From Parvibaculum indicum (GTDB lineage Bacteria; Pseudomonadota; Alphaproteobacteria; Parvibaculales; Parvibaculaceae): a DNA stretch of 58,045 nucleotides. The stretch covers positions 1-58,045 of the forward strand of contig NZ_JAASQO010000020.1 of the NCBI RefSeq assembly GCF_011762095.1, read 5' to 3'. The notes beneath the pieces were generated by a model. It worked only from the letters and a program-made list of their open reading frames with translations, searched no databases and had not been told where the DNA came from. Shown piece after piece: positions 10,634 to 21,627 of this stretch (its first letter is position 1; every line of letters starts with the position of its first letter). The position numbers and the translations under genes are program-made.

Positions 10634-10969
10634 TCATGACCAAATTGAGCGCATTTTAGTCACCCGCTTGCGGCAAGCGGCGTCAGCTGCGCCGGAAACA
10701 ATCGTTCCTTCAATGGGTTACCGGAGTCGCCCGGGCGAATGGGCCGGTCGCACGGCCGGAAGGCAGCCGCGTTCCCGGGCCGCCCCGGTGGACGGGCATG
10801 GGCGCGGGATCGGCGAACGGGACCGATCCTCCCGCCCCGGCCAATCCCGACGGCAATTTCCGACCGCGCCTAGAATTTAGGCAGAAAGACCCGGGTTACA
10901 GGATGGCAATGAACCGGAAATGTTGGGAAACCCGTTATTTAACAATGGCTTACATCTGCACAACAAATC

Positions 10970-10983
10970 GGCACACTTCTTGA
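10970..10983 (+). promoter_or_regulatory. sigma54-like promoter of the first amt gene
   Basis: GGCAC-ACTTC-TTGA has the exact -24/-12 spacing of sigma54 promoters; the -12 part reads TTGA instead of TTGC. It would start transcription about 95 nt ahead of the ATG at 11092. Confidence 0.5.
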
Positions 10984-11091
10984 GATAGGGAACCTGACGG
11001 GCAATGTGCCGGGAGGCGCATTCCCTCCGATCAAAGGCGCGCAAAAAAGACAGGCCGCAGGAGGCCTGCCGCAGCCAAGGAGCAAAATTCG

Positions 11092-12435
<1,344 letters not shown>

Positions 12436-12472
12436 GGCCGCGGCATTCCGGACACGGAAATTCAGAACAAGG

Positions 12473-12500
12473 AAAGGGCGCCCCGCGGGGCGCCCTTTTT
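12473..12500 (+). terminator. Rho-independent terminator of amt copy 1
   Basis: GGGCGCCCC (12476-12484) and GGGGCGCCC (12487-12495) form a 9-bp perfect stem followed by TTTTT, 40 bp after the stop codon. Confidence 0.9.
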
Positions 12501-12582
12501 CATATCCGCCCTTCGGAGTGACCCATCGCGACGATTCTTGCGCTGCCGAAAAAGATGCCAGTTGTTCACGGCATTGTCCGGG

Positions 12583-12599
12583 TGCACACTTTTTGTGCA
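12583..12599. promoter_or_regulatory. NtrC-binding-type dyad upstream of glnK
   Basis: TGCACACTTTTTGTGCA is a perfect 6-5-6 inverted repeat fitting the NtrC consensus TGCACN-N5-NGTGCA. It lies about 106 bp upstream of the sigma54-like promoter at 12705, a usual enhancer distance. Confidence 0.7.
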
Positions 12600-12704
12600 A
12601 CCGCGCCCGGATTCACGGCCCCTGTGGGGGCTTGTTTTTCCCTCCCGAACTCACCATGGGGATTCATGGTGTCGATTCAAAGGCTTACCAAAAAGTTCCT
12701 GTCC

Positions 12705-12718
12705 GGCACGATTTTTGA
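12705..12718 (+). promoter_or_regulatory. sigma54-like promoter of glnK-amtB
   Basis: GGCAC-GATTT-TTGA has correct -24/-12 spacing with TTGA in place of TTGC, the same variant as before the other two amt genes. Confidence 0.55.
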
Positions 12719-12870
12719 AGATGCCTTTGCAACCCGCTCCCGCTTGCTTGCGGCAAATGTCCGGTAAGCCGGGCCTGGGAGATGACGCCCGGCAGGGATC
12801 ATGAGGGGAACGTCGGTACGGCCAGACATGCGCATGAACTGCCAGGTGTGTGATCTGCCCGGCCAAATGA

Positions 12871-13227
<357 letters not shown>

Positions 13228-13285
13228 CCGTGCCGGGTTAGACGGGTACTCCCTGGGGAAGGCAATCTCGAAAGCGAGAGGAATT

Positions 13286-14605
13286 ATGAGCAAGAAGTCC
13301 AACCTAACGAAGATTGCGGGGGTAGCGGCGATCGCTTCGATCGCCCTGGCATCGCCCGCATTTGCGCAGGAGGAAGCGTTTACGCTCTCCGCGCCCGACA
13401 CGGCGTATATCTTCAATACGCTGTCGTTCCTGATGACCGGTTTTCTCGTCATGTTCATGGCGGCCGGCTTCGCCATGCTGGAAGCGGGTCTCGTCCGTTC
13501 CAAGAACGTGGCCATGCAGTGCACGAAGAATATCGCCCTCTATTCCGTGGCCGGTATCCTTTACTACCTCATCGGCTACAACCTGATGTATGCGGGCGTT
13601 GACGGCGGTTATGTCGGCTCGATCTCCATCTGGGGCGTGTCGGATTCGCCGCCCACCGACGGCGCGGGCTACGCCTCCGCTTCGGACTGGTTCTTCCAGA
13701 TGGTGTTCGTCGCCACCGCGGCCTCGATCGTGTCCGGTACGCTTGCGGAACGTATCCGCCTGTGGCCCTTCATGATCTTCACCGTTTTCCTGACCGGCTT
13801 CATCTACCCGATCCAGGGCTCCTGGCAGTGGGGCGGCGGCTGGCTGAGCGAAATGGGCTTCTCCGATTTCGCCGGCTCGACCATCGTGCACTCCACCGGC
13901 GGCTGGGCGGCTCTGATGGGTGCGCTGGTGCTCGGCGCGCGCATCGGCAAATACGGCCCGAACGGCGAAGTGAACGCCCTTCCGGGTTCGTCCATGCCTC
14001 TCGCCACGCTCGGTACCTTCATCCTGTGGCTCGGCTGGTTCGGCTTCAATGGCGGCTCGCAGCTCGCACTCGGCACCTATGACGACGCCAACGCGATTGC
14101 GACCATCTTCATCAACACCAACATCGCGGCCGCCTCCGGCGTTGTCGTGGCGATGGTGATGACGCAGCTGATCTACAAGAAGGTCGACATCACCATGGCG
14201 CTGAACGGCGCTCTGGCCGGTCTCGTCTCCATCACGGCCGAACCGCTCACCCCGACCTTGGGCTGGGCAATGGTGATCGGCGGTATCGGCGCCGTGATCG
14301 TGGTGCTGACGGTTCCGCTCCTCGACAAGCTCAAGATCGACGACGTCGTGGGTGCGATCCCGGTTCACCTCTTCTGCGGCATCTGGGGCACGATGGCGGT
14401 TCCGATCACCAATGCGGACACGAGCTTCGCCACCCAGGCGACGGGCGTGATCTCGATCGGCATCTTCGTCTCGCTGGTCAGCCTGGTCCTGTGGCTCGCA
14501 CTGCGCTTCACGATCGGCATCCGCGCCTCGGAAGAGGAAGAGATGATGGGTCTCGACAAGGCCGAGATCGGCGTCGAAGCCTATCCCGAGTTCAGCCAGG
14601 CGTAA
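13286..14605 (+). CDS. amtB: Ammonium transporter AmtB (copy 2, glnK-linked)
   Basis: 439 residues: an N-terminal signal peptide (about 1-28, ending SPAFAQ) and 11 membrane helices. The channel signature is ARIVHS-like at DFAGSTIVHSTGGW, the second pore histidine is in AIPVHLFCGIWG, and the conserved MLEAGLVRSKNVA is present. The C-terminal tail carries GIRASEEEEMMGLDKAE, the region that couples to GlnK. GAGAGGAA precedes the ATG. It forms an operon with glnK and ends at a strong terminator. This is the Amt copy most likely to be gated by the adjacent PII protein. Confidence 0.95.
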   Translation: MSKKSNLTKIAGVAAIASIALASPAFAQEEAFTLSAPDTAYIFNTLSFLMTGFLVMFMAAGFAMLEAGLVRSKNVAMQCTKNIALYSVAGILYYLIGYNLMYAGVDGGYVGSISIWGVSDSPPTDGAGYASASDWFFQMVFVATAASIVSGTLAERIRLWPFMIFTVFLTGFIYPIQGSWQWGGGWLSEMGFSDFAGSTIVHSTGGWAALMGALVLGARIGKYGPNGEVNALPGSSMPLATLGTFILWLGWFGFNGGSQLALGTYDDANAIATIFINTNIAAASGVVVAMVMTQLIYKKVDITMALNGALAGLVSITAEPLTPTLGWAMVIGGIGAVIVVLTVPLLDKLKIDDVVGAIPVHLFCGIWGTMAVPITNADTSFATQATGVISIGIFVSLVSLVLWLALRFTIGIRASEEEEMMGLDKAEIGVEAYPEFSQA

Positions 14606-14680
14606 CGCCGGACTGAAAGGACGAAAGCCGGCGCTCCCACCCCTCTGCCACCGACTCTCCGGGTGGCGCCGGCAACACTG

Positions 14681-14712
14681 GAGCCCGACGGTCACCCGTC
14701 GGGCTCTTTTTT
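14681..14712 (+). terminator. Rho-independent terminator of glnK-amtB
   Basis: An 11-bp stem GAGCCCGACGG / CCGTCGGGCTC (14681-14691, 14696-14706) with a 4-nt loop is followed by TTTTTT. Confidence 0.92.
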
Positions 14713-15038
14713 GTCGGGCCCGCCGATGGCGACCGCCCCCGGACACCGGAGGCTGCCACCACGAAATGCATATTAATTAGTCTACTTGCCTATATATCGG
14801 GTCCAATTATTAGGCGTATTTCCCGCCTCCGATTTTCCTTCACACCCGGATCAGACAGAAATCCCCCAATCTTCGCCCTTGCCCGGAAAATGAGCAGGCT
14901 GGCATGCCCCTTGATTGTGCAACCCGCTGAATAAAAAGGCTGGGCGTCTCCCCCAAGCGGCGGGACGCGACAACAGCCCGGGAGAAACGGTCCGGCATTT
15001 CCGTGCGGACCGACGGTGGCACCGAAGGAGAGCATTTC
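14713..15038. other. Intergenic region upstream of amt copy 3
   Basis: About 325 bp without a gene. The part from 14764 to 14830 is unusually AT-rich for this chromosome. The sigma54-like promoter at 14900-14914 is the only clear signal; I did not find a good NtrC dyad here. Confidence 0.5.
14900..14914 (+). promoter_or_regulatory. sigma54-like promoter of amt copy 3
   Basis: TGGCAT-GCCCC-TTGA has exact sigma54 spacing, about 125 nt ahead of the ATG at 15039. Again the -12 part is TTGA. Confidence 0.5.
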
Positions 15039-16304
15039 ATGAATCCGGTCGAGAGCGCGCCCGCAGCCCTGACAGGGGCGATGTCGGGCGGCGATGTCTT
15101 TTTCATTCTGATGGGCGCCATTCTGGTGTTCGCCATGCATGGCGGCTTTGCCTTTCTCGAAGTCGGCACGGTCCGTCACAAGAACCAGGTGAACGCGCTG
15201 GTGAAGATCCTCGTGGATTTCGCCGTCTCGACCGTCGCCTATTTCTTCATCGGCTACATGGTGGCCTATGGGATGAACTTCTTCGCCTCCGCGCATGAAC
15301 TTTCCGGCGCCGCCGGCAGCCTCGCACCCCGATACGCGCCTCAGGGCAAGGATCTCGTCAAATTCTTCTTCCTGCTCACCTTCGCCGCCGCCATTCCGGC
15401 GATCATTTCCGGCGGCATCGCCGAGCGCGCCCGTTTCTGGCCGCAGGTCGGCGCCACGGCGATCCTCGTCTCGCTGGTCTATCCCTTCTTCGAAGGCATC
15501 GTCTGGAACGGCAATCTGGGCATCCAGGACTGGATGACCGCCGCCTTCGGCGCGCCCTTCCACGATTTCGCCGGCTCCATCGTCGTCCATGCCGTGGGCG
15601 GCTGGATCGCGCTCGGCGCGGTCCTGATGCTCGGCGCCCGTTCGGGCCGCTATTCCCGCTCGGGCAAGCTGCACGCCTTCCCGCCTTCGTCCATTCCCTG
15701 GCTCGCGCTCGGGTCCTGGATGCTCTGCGTCGGCTGGTTCGGCTTCAACGTCATGTCCGCCCAGTCGCTCGAAGGCGTCTCCGGCCTCGTCGCGATGAAT
15801 TCGCTGATGGCCATGGCGGGCGGCATTCTCGCGGCCCTCGTCGCGGGCCGGAACGACCCCGGCTTCGTGCATAATGGCGCGCTGGCGGGCCTGGTGGCGG
15901 TCTGCGCCGGTTCCGACATCATGCATCCGGTCGGCGCCCTTGTCGTGGGCGGCGTCGCAGGTGCCATCTTCGTTGTCATGTTCGAGGCCTGTCAGGACCG
16001 CTTCCGGATCGACGACGTCCTCGGCGTCTGGCCGCTGCACGGGCTGTGCGGTCTCTGGGGCGGCGTGGCCGCGGGCGTCTTCGGCCTGGAGCAACTGGGC
16101 GGCATGGGCGGCGTCAGCGTCATGGCGCAGCTTGTCGGCTCGCTGGCGGGCGCGGCCTATGCCTTCGCCGCCGGCCTCGCCGTCTATGCGGGCTTGCGCA
16201 CCACGGTCGGCATCCGCCTGGATCCGGAGGCCGAACACAGGGGCGCGGACCTCTCCGTTCACATGATCGGCGCCAACCCGGAACAGGAAGTGGGCGCCCG
16301 CTGA
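15039..16304 (+). CDS. Ammonium transporter, Amt family (copy 3)
   Basis: 421 residues without an obvious cleaved signal peptide. The Amt channel features are FLEVGTVRHKNQVNALVKI, the first pore histidine in HDFAGSIVVHAVGG and the second in WPLHGLCGLWGG. It differs in its N-terminus and in many helix residues from copies 1 and 2, so it is an old paralogue rather than a recent duplicate. The ATG at 15039 follows GAAGGAGAG. It may serve a different range of ammonium or act as a sensor; the sequence shows no extra signalling domain. Confidence 0.92.
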   Translation: MNPVESAPAALTGAMSGGDVFFILMGAILVFAMHGGFAFLEVGTVRHKNQVNALVKILVDFAVSTVAYFFIGYMVAYGMNFFASAHELSGAAGSLAPRYAPQGKDLVKFFFLLTFAAAIPAIISGGIAERARFWPQVGATAILVSLVYPFFEGIVWNGNLGIQDWMTAAFGAPFHDFAGSIVVHAVGGWIALGAVLMLGARSGRYSRSGKLHAFPPSSIPWLALGSWMLCVGWFGFNVMSAQSLEGVSGLVAMNSLMAMAGGILAALVAGRNDPGFVHNGALAGLVAVCAGSDIMHPVGALVVGGVAGAIFVVMFEACQDRFRIDDVLGVWPLHGLCGLWGGVAAGVFGLEQLGGMGGVSVMAQLVGSLAGAAYAFAAGLAVYAGLRTTVGIRLDPEAEHRGADLSVHMIGANPEQEVGAR

Positions 16305-16325
16305 GGCGGCCGCCCCCGGGCCCGG

Positions 16326-16340
16326 TTAACGCAGTTTTAA
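16326..16340. promoter_or_regulatory. CtrA-type binding motif
   Basis: TTAA-CGCAGTT-TTAA is a perfect TTAA-N7-TTAA motif, the recognition pattern of the alphaproteobacterial cell-cycle regulator CtrA. It lies 18 bp from a perfect DnaA box and upstream of the ftsK operon. Confidence 0.55.
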
Positions 16341-16357
16341 GGGATTGCTTCGGATTT

Positions 16358-16395
16358 TGTGGATAACCCACGAGGAATCCACAGAGTTTTCCACC
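16358..16395. promoter_or_regulatory. DnaA-box cluster
   Basis: TGTGGATAA (16358-16366) is the exact reverse complement of the DnaA box TTATCCACA. Two two-mismatch boxes follow, GAATCCACA (16375-16383) and TTTTCCACC (16387-16395). The second contains a GANTC methylation motif (GAATC, 16375-16379). Confidence 0.55.
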
Positions 16396-16546
16396 TCAAG
16401 GGCCGGTCGGTAGCGCTGGACCGCCGATGCCGGGCTGTTTAAGATCGCCCACGCTTCGCAGCCCGAAGCGTTCCCGATTCCCGTCGCCCGCGACCGGGAG
16501 GACATCCGAAGCATTCTTTTCAACAGGCTCGAGAGCCGGCAGCGTC

Positions 16547-17788
16547 ATGACCGACACGGAGATTCACGCCCGAAAACGCGCAGACGCCTCGCGTTTCGAC
16601 GCCCTGCCCGACAGCCCCTTTCCGCGCCTCAATGCGCTGATCGAGGGAATCGAGCCGGGAAAGCCGCCGCTCATCCTCTCGCTGGGCGAGCCGCAGCACT
16701 CCTTTCCGGATTTCGTGCTGGACGAAATCAACGCGAATGCGGCCCTTTTCGGCAAATATCCGCCAATCATGGGCACGCCCGATTTCCGCAAATCCGTGCA
16801 GGGCTGGCTGACCCGCCGCTTCGGCGTGGGCGACGCGCTCGACCCGGACACGCAGATCCTGCCGGTGAACGGCACGCGCGAGGCGCTCTTCAACATGGCG
16901 CTGGTGGCGACCCCGCCCGAAAAGAACGGCCAGCGCCCCGCCGTGCTGATGCCGAACCCCTTCTATCAATGCTATGCCGCCGCCGCGCTCGCCGCGGGCG
17001 CGGAGCCGGTCTATCTCGCCGCGACGGCGGAAAACCGCTTCCTGCCGGATTTCTGGTCGCTGCCGGAGGATCTCCTCGCCCGCACCTCGGTCATCTATTT
17101 CTGCAGCCCGGCCAACCCGCAAGGCGCGGTCGCGGATATGGACTATCTGAAGCGCCTCATCGCACTGACCCGCGAACATGGCATCCTGCTTGCGCTCGAT
17201 GAGTGCTATGCCGACATCTATGACCGCGACCCGCCGCCCGGTGCACTTCAGGCCGCGCTGGAGCTGGGCCCGGCAAAGCCCGGTGCGGACCCATTTGACA
17301 ATCTCATTGTCTTTCATTCGCTGTCGAAACGCTCAAGCCTGCCCGGCCTGCGCTCCGGCTTCTGCGCGGGCGGCAAGGCCTTCATGACCCGCTTCCGCGC
17401 CTTCCGTAATATCGGCGCGCCGCAGGTGCCGCTGCCCATACTCGCCGCCTCCACGGCCGCCTGGAACGACGACGCCCATGCCGCCGAAAACCGCGACCTC
17501 TATCGCCGCAAGATCGACCTCGCGGAGAGCATTCTGGGCAACCGCTTCGGCTTCTACCGCCCGGCGGGCGGCTTCTTCCTCTGGCTCGATGTCGGCGACG
17601 GGGAGGCCGCGGCGCGCGAGCTTTGGGCGAAAGGCGGCGTGAAAGTGTTGCCGGGAGCCTATCTCTCGCGCGAAGATTCCATCGGTTACGAAGGTGCGAA
17701 TCCCGGCGCGGCCTATATCCGCGTCGCGCTTGTCGACAATGAGGAGAAAACCGGCGAAGCCCTGACCCGCATGGCGGAGGTGTTGTGA
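16547..17788 (+). CDS. Class I/II PLP aminotransferase (DapC-like)
   Basis: 413 residues of fold-type I aminotransferase. K261 in [17 protein letters not shown] binds [11 protein letters not shown] (about 186-193) and [11 protein letters not shown] (about 215-225) supply cofactor contacts, and R269 and the C-terminal arginine region bind the substrate carboxylate. The protein resembles N-succinyldiaminopimelate aminotransferase of lysine/peptidoglycan synthesis, but related enzymes differ in substrate, so the name stays broad. The ATG at 16547 is where family likeness begins. Its last codons overlap the GTG start of ftsK, so the two genes are translationally coupled, a pairing common in Rhizobiales. 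Confidence 0.85.
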   Translation: MTDTEIHARKRADASRFDALPDSPFPRLNALIEGIEPGKPPLILSLGEPQHSFPDFVLDEINANAALFGKYPPIMGTPDFRKSVQGWLTRRFGVGDALDPDTQILPVNGTREALFNMALVATPPEKNGQRPAVLMPNPFYQCYAAAALAAGAEPVYLAATAENRFLPDFWSLPEDLLARTSVIYFCSPANPQGAVADMDYLKRLIALTREHGILLALDECYADIYDRDPPPGALQAALELGPAKPGADPFDNLIVFHSLSKRSSLPGLRSGFCAGGKAFMTRFRAFRNIGAPQVPLPILAASTAAWNDDAHAAENRDLYRRKIDLAESILGNRFGFYRPAGGFFLWLDVGDGEAAARELWAKGGVKVLPGAYLSREDSIGYEGANPGAAYIRVALVDNEEKTGEALTRMAEVL

Positions 17789-20580
17789 GCGTCTCCTCCG
17801 AGCGTGGCAAGAAGACGAAGTCCGCAAGCCGATCCGCCCCCCGCAAACCCGCGACCGCCCGCAACAAGGCGGGGAAGGGGAAAACCGCCAAGACGGCGGC
17901 GCGGGGCAGCCGGTCGCGCGGCACCGGCACAACGCGCGGATCCGCGGCCCGGTCCGCCCGCAACAGGACGAACGGAACAGCTTTGGTAAGACGTTTCCTT
18001 GCGAACCCGCTGAGCCATCTGCCGCCCGCCATTCGCGATTTCTGCGCGAAGCGGCTGCAGGAACTGGCCGGCCTCGTACTGGCCGGGCTGGGGCTTTTCG
18101 GCCTCGTGGCGCTCGCCAGCTTCTCCATCGACGACCCGAGCTTCAACAACGCGACGTCCAATCTGCCGGGCAACTGGATGGGGCTGCCGGGCGCCTATGC
18201 ATCCGACGTGCTGCTCCAGACGCTGGGACTGGGCGCGCTTTTCTTCCTGATCCCGCTCATGGCCTGGGGCTGGCGGCTCCTGTCCCATCGCGCACCCGGC
18301 CATCCGGTTTTCCGCGTCGCCGCCTGGCTGGGCGGAACGCTCACCGCCGCCTGCTTCTTCGGCACCATGCCGCGGCTTTTCGACTGGCAGCTCCAGTCGG
18401 GACTGGGCGGCTTTCTCGGCGACATCTTCGCCGCGCTGGGCCTCAGCCTTTTCGTCAATTTCATTGGCGAAACCGGCGCCTATGTGCTGACCGCGATCGT
18501 CATGGGCCCCGTGGCGGTGCTGGCGCTCGGCTATGCGATCGACCTGCGGCGCGAGGATGTGGCGGCGCTGTTCAGCCGTCTGGCCGATGCGCGCTCCGAA
18601 CGCGCGCAGGCCCGGCGCGAGGAACCAGCCGGCTACCGGGCCGGCGCCGTCAGCCGTCCCCGCCGCCGCGCGGACGAAGACGAGGACGAAGAAGACGGGG
18701 ACGACGACATCTTCGACCGTCCCGACCTCGAACCGGGCCGCCTGCGCATGGCGATCTGGACCCTGTCGGACAGCGTCACCGATTTCACCGACCGGCTGCT
18801 GCGCCGGGGCGATTTCGCGCCGCTGAGCGAAGAGGAACGCGAGGCCGCGCGCAACAATACGGGCTTCGGCCGCCGCAACGCCGACGACGAGGACGACGAG
18901 GAAGAAACGCCGCGCCGCAAAAAGGCGTCCGCGCGCCGCGAGCGCGCCGCCGGCGCCCGGCGGGTGGAGCCGACCGCGTCCACCAAACCCGCCCCCAAGG
19001 TGAGCCGCACGGCGCCGAAGAAAAAGACCTCCAAGCGCGCCGCCGCCGAAGCGCAGCCCTCGCTCGCGCTCGATCCGGAAAGCCCCTATCAGTTGCCGCC
19101 GCTTTCGCTGCTGACCCCGCCGAAAGGGGGCGGCGGTGCGAAGATGAGCGACGACGCGCTGGAGCAGAATGCGCGCCTGCTCGAATCCGTGCTCGACGAT
19201 TTCGGCATCAAGGGCGAGATCATCAATGTACGCCCCGGGCCCGTCGTCACGCTCTACGAACTGGAACCCGCGCCGGGCATCAAATCCTCCCGCGTCATCG
19301 CGCTGGCCGACGATATCGCGCGCTCCATGAGCGCCGTCTCCGCGCGCGTCGCCGTCGTGTCGGGCCGCAACGCCATCGGCATCGAGCTGCCCAACGCCAA
19401 GCGCGAAATGGTCTATCTGCGCGAGCTGCTCGAAACGCAGGAATATGAAAGCCACAACTCAAGGCTCGGTCTCGCGCTCGGCAAGAATATCGGCGGCGAA
19501 GCGGTCATCTCCGACCTCTCGCGCATGCCGCATCTGCTGATCGCGGGCACCACCGGCTCGGGCAAATCCGTCGGGATCAACACCATGATCCTGTCGCTCC
19601 TCTACAAGCTGCCGCCCGACCGCTGCAAACTCATCATGGTGGACCCCAAGATGCTGGAACTCAGCGTCTATGACGGCATTCCCCATCTTCTGGCCCCCGT
19701 GGTGACCGACCCCAAAAAAGCGGTGGTCGCGCTCAAATGGGTGGTGAAGGAGATGGAGGACCGCTACCGGAAAATGTCCAAGGTCGGCGTCCGCAACATC
19801 GAGGGCTACAACAACCGCGTGGGCGAGGCCGCCGCCAAGGGCGAGGTGCTGGTGCGCACCGTCCAGACCGGCTTCGACAAGGAAACCGGCGAAGCGATCT
19901 ACGAAGAAGAGGAAATGGATCTCCAGCCCATGCCCTTCATCGTCGTCATCGTCGACGAAATGGCCGACCTGATGATGGTCGCGGGCAAGGAGATCGAGGC
20001 CGCCGTGCAGCGCCTGGCGCAGATGGCGCGCGCCGCCGGCATCCACATGATCACCGCGACCCAGCGCCCCTCGGTGGACGTCATCACCGGCACCATCAAG
20101 GCGAACTTCCCGACCCGCATCTCCTTCCAGGTGACCTCCAAGATCGACAGCCGCACCATTCTGGGCGAACAGGGCGCCGAGCAGCTTCTCGGTCAGGGCG
20201 ACATGCTCTACATGGCCGGCGGCGGGCGCATCCGCCGCGTCCACGGCCCCTTCGTCTCCGACGAGGAGGTGGAGAAGGTGGTGAGCTTCCTGAAGAAGCA
20301 GGGCGTGCCCGAATATCTCGACGCCATCACCGCCGAGCCGGAAGGGGGCGAGGGCGACGGCCTGTCGCTGGATGGCGGCAGCTCCGGCGACGAGCTTTAC
20401 GACAAGGCCGTGGCGATCGTGGCGCGGGACAAGCGCGCCTCGACCTCCTACATTCAGCGCCGCTTGCAGATCGGCTACAACCGCGCCGCGCGCCTCATCG
20501 AAATGATGGAGGAACAGGGCGTGGTCAGCCCGCCCAATCATCAGGGCAAACGCGAGGTTCTGGTCGGCGACCACTCGTAA
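17785..20580 (+). CDS. ftsK: DNA translocase FtsK
   Basis: 931 residues. An Ala/Arg/Lys-rich start (1-70), then four membrane helices (about 92-255), a charged linker of acidic and Lys/Arg runs (about 270-430), and the RecA-like motor. Walker A is GTTGSGKS at 588-595 and Walker B is in [11 protein letters not shown]. The C-terminal gamma winged helix (about 865-931) recognises the KOPS sequences. FtsK anchors at the septum and pumps the chromosome ends to dif for dimer resolution. The GTG start overlaps the end of the aminotransferase gene. The motif cluster at 16.33-16.40 kb is the likely control region of this operon. Confidence 0.95.
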   Translation: MSVSSERGKKTKSASRSAPRKPATARNKAGKGKTAKTAARGSRSRGTGTTRGSAARSARNRTNGTALVRRFLANPLSHLPPAIRDFCAKRLQELAGLVLAGLGLFGLVALASFSIDDPSFNNATSNLPGNWMGLPGAYASDVLLQTLGLGALFFLIPLMAWGWRLLSHRAPGHPVFRVAAWLGGTLTAACFFGTMPRLFDWQLQSGLGGFLGDIFAALGLSLFVNFIGETGAYVLTAIVMGPVAVLALGYAIDLRREDVAALFSRLADARSERAQARREEPAGYRAGAVSRPRRRADEDEDEEDGDDDIFDRPDLEPGRLRMAIWTLSDSVTDFTDRLLRRGDFAPLSEEEREAARNNTGFGRRNADDEDDEEETPRRKKASARRERAAGARRVEPTASTKPAPKVSRTAPKKKTSKRAAAEAQPSLALDPESPYQLPPLSLLTPPKGGGGAKMSDDALEQNARLLESVLDDFGIKGEIINVRPGPVVTLYELEPAPGIKSSRVIALADDIARSMSAVSARVAVVSGRNAIGIELPNAKREMVYLRELLETQEYESHNSRLGLALGKNIGGEAVISDLSRMPHLLIAGTTGSGKSVGINTMILSLLYKLPPDRCKLIMVDPKMLELSVYDGIPHLLAPVVTDPKKAVVALKWVVKEMEDRYRKMSKVGVRNIEGYNNRVGEAAAKGEVLVRTVQTGFDKETGEAIYEEEEMDLQPMPFIVVIVDEMADLMMVAGKEIEAAVQRLAQMARAAGIHMITATQRPSVDVITGTIKANFPTRISFQVTSKIDSRTILGEQGAEQLLGQGDMLYMAGGGRIRRVHGPFVSDEEVEKVVSFLKKQGVPEYLDAITAEPEGGEGDGLSLDGGSSGDELYDKAVAIVARDKRASTSYIQRRLQIGYNRAARLIEMMEEQGVVSPPNHQGKREVLVGDHS

Positions 20581-20732
20581 AATATTTGTTTTCCGGGCCG
20601 GTTTACCTTGCTTTCATTGCGAGGGAGCCATCATGAAATTCCACGAAAAGGCCCCGGAAAGCCGCAGTAACGCCCATAGAACGCCCAATGGATAGCCAGA
20701 TTTTGCCACAAACCATCGCTAGCTTTGCACCC

Positions 20733-21470
20733 ATGTCGAAGCAGCATCACATACCAGGTGAGAACAACCGCGCCCGTCAGGGCTGGTTTTATGCCGCCGC
20801 CGTGATCGGGCTTGGCATACTGACTTTCGCCGTGCTGAGCGCCGGCGGAAGCGCCGCCAATGCCGAAACGCGGGCGGACGCCCCGCGCGAGGAAGCCGCC
20901 GCGGCGCCCGGCAATCTGAGCGCCGCCGACATCGCCGCCGTGAAAGAAGTCGACGCCCATCTGAACGGGATGAAACGCCTGCAGGGCGACTTCCTGCAGA
21001 TCGGCGCGGACGGCTCCATGGCGCAGGGCAAATTCTTCATCCGCCGCCCCGGCCGCGCCCGTTTCGAATACGATCCGCCGGCAAACCAGCTTGTGGTCGC
21101 CGACGGCTTCTGGGTCGCGGTGAAGGAAGGCGATGCCCCCGCCCAGCGCATTCCGCTGAGTTCCCTGCCGTTTGCCCCCATTCTCGACGAGAAGGTCGAT
21201 CTTCTGGCCCAGACCAATGTGCTCGACGTCGAAAAGGCGCCGGGCGTGCTGCGCATCCAGTTGACCGGCAAGGACGACGGACTGCCCGGCACGGTGACGC
21301 TGGTTTTCGACCGGCCGAGCCTTCAGCTTCGCCAATGGGTGGTGACGGATGCGCAAGGCCTCCAGACCACCGTGGCGCTGCGCAATGTCCGCGCCGGGGT
21401 CGAGGCCGACAATGCGCTCTTCGTCCTGCGCGACGATCAGCGCCCTGCGATCGGCGGCACCAAGAACTGA
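20733..21470 (+). CDS. lolA: Outer-membrane lipoprotein carrier protein LolA-like
   Basis: 245 residues from the ATG at 20733; an in-frame ATG at 20688 would add 15. A membrane/signal segment (about 20-45) is followed by the LolA half-barrel with LQGDFLQIGADGSMAQGKF and RRPGRARFEYDPPANQLVVA. LolA carries lipoproteins through the periplasm from LolCDE to the outer membrane. It follows ftsK at 150 bp, as in other Rhizobiales. A 20-codon ORF with a fair ribosome site (20633-20695) lies just ahead and overlaps the 20688 start; it may be a leader or chance. Confidence 0.88.
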   Translation: MSKQHHIPGENNRARQGWFYAAAVIGLGILTFAVLSAGGSAANAETRADAPREEAAAAPGNLSAADIAAVKEVDAHLNGMKRLQGDFLQIGADGSMAQGKFFIRRPGRARFEYDPPANQLVVADGFWVAVKEGDAPAQRIPLSSLPFAPILDEKVDLLAQTNVLDVEKAPGVLRIQLTGKDDGLPGTVTLVFDRPSLQLRQWVVTDAQGLQTTVALRNVRAGVEADNALFVLRDDQRPAIGGTKN

Positions 21471-21627
21471 CGACCGCCCCCTGGCAACAGGGCCGGGGCG
21501 GCATTCCGGCTTCTCGCCCCCAAAGCCGCCTCGTATGAAACCGTCTAATATCCTCGACACGGCCGGTTCGGCGCCTCGTGAGCCCGCTTGACCGCGCCCG
21601 CGACCGGCATGGTAACCTGATCCCCTC

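Larger units (their letters stand above)
10467..11091. other. Divergent intergenic region, PQQ dehydrogenase / amt
   Basis: 625 bp without a convincing gene between divergently transcribed genes. It holds an NtrC-like dyad (10617-10633) and a sigma54-like promoter (10970-10983), listed separately. A 6-bp hairpin CAGGCC/GGCCTG (11051-11068) lies in the amt leader just before the Shine-Dalgarno AAGGAG (11077-11082). ORFs crossing this region show Arg/Pro-rich shadow composition and no family features. Confidence 0.6.

Noticed and set aside
16326-16395. Naming this the chromosomal replication origin
   Set aside because: Only one perfect DnaA box, no long AT-rich unwinding stretch and no hemE or dnaA neighbour; it is reported only as a regulatory or origin-like cluster.
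20633-20695. 20-codon ORF ahead of lolA as a real gene
   Set aside because: Too short to support; it has a fair ribosome site but no conserved pattern, so it is mentioned only as a possible leader.
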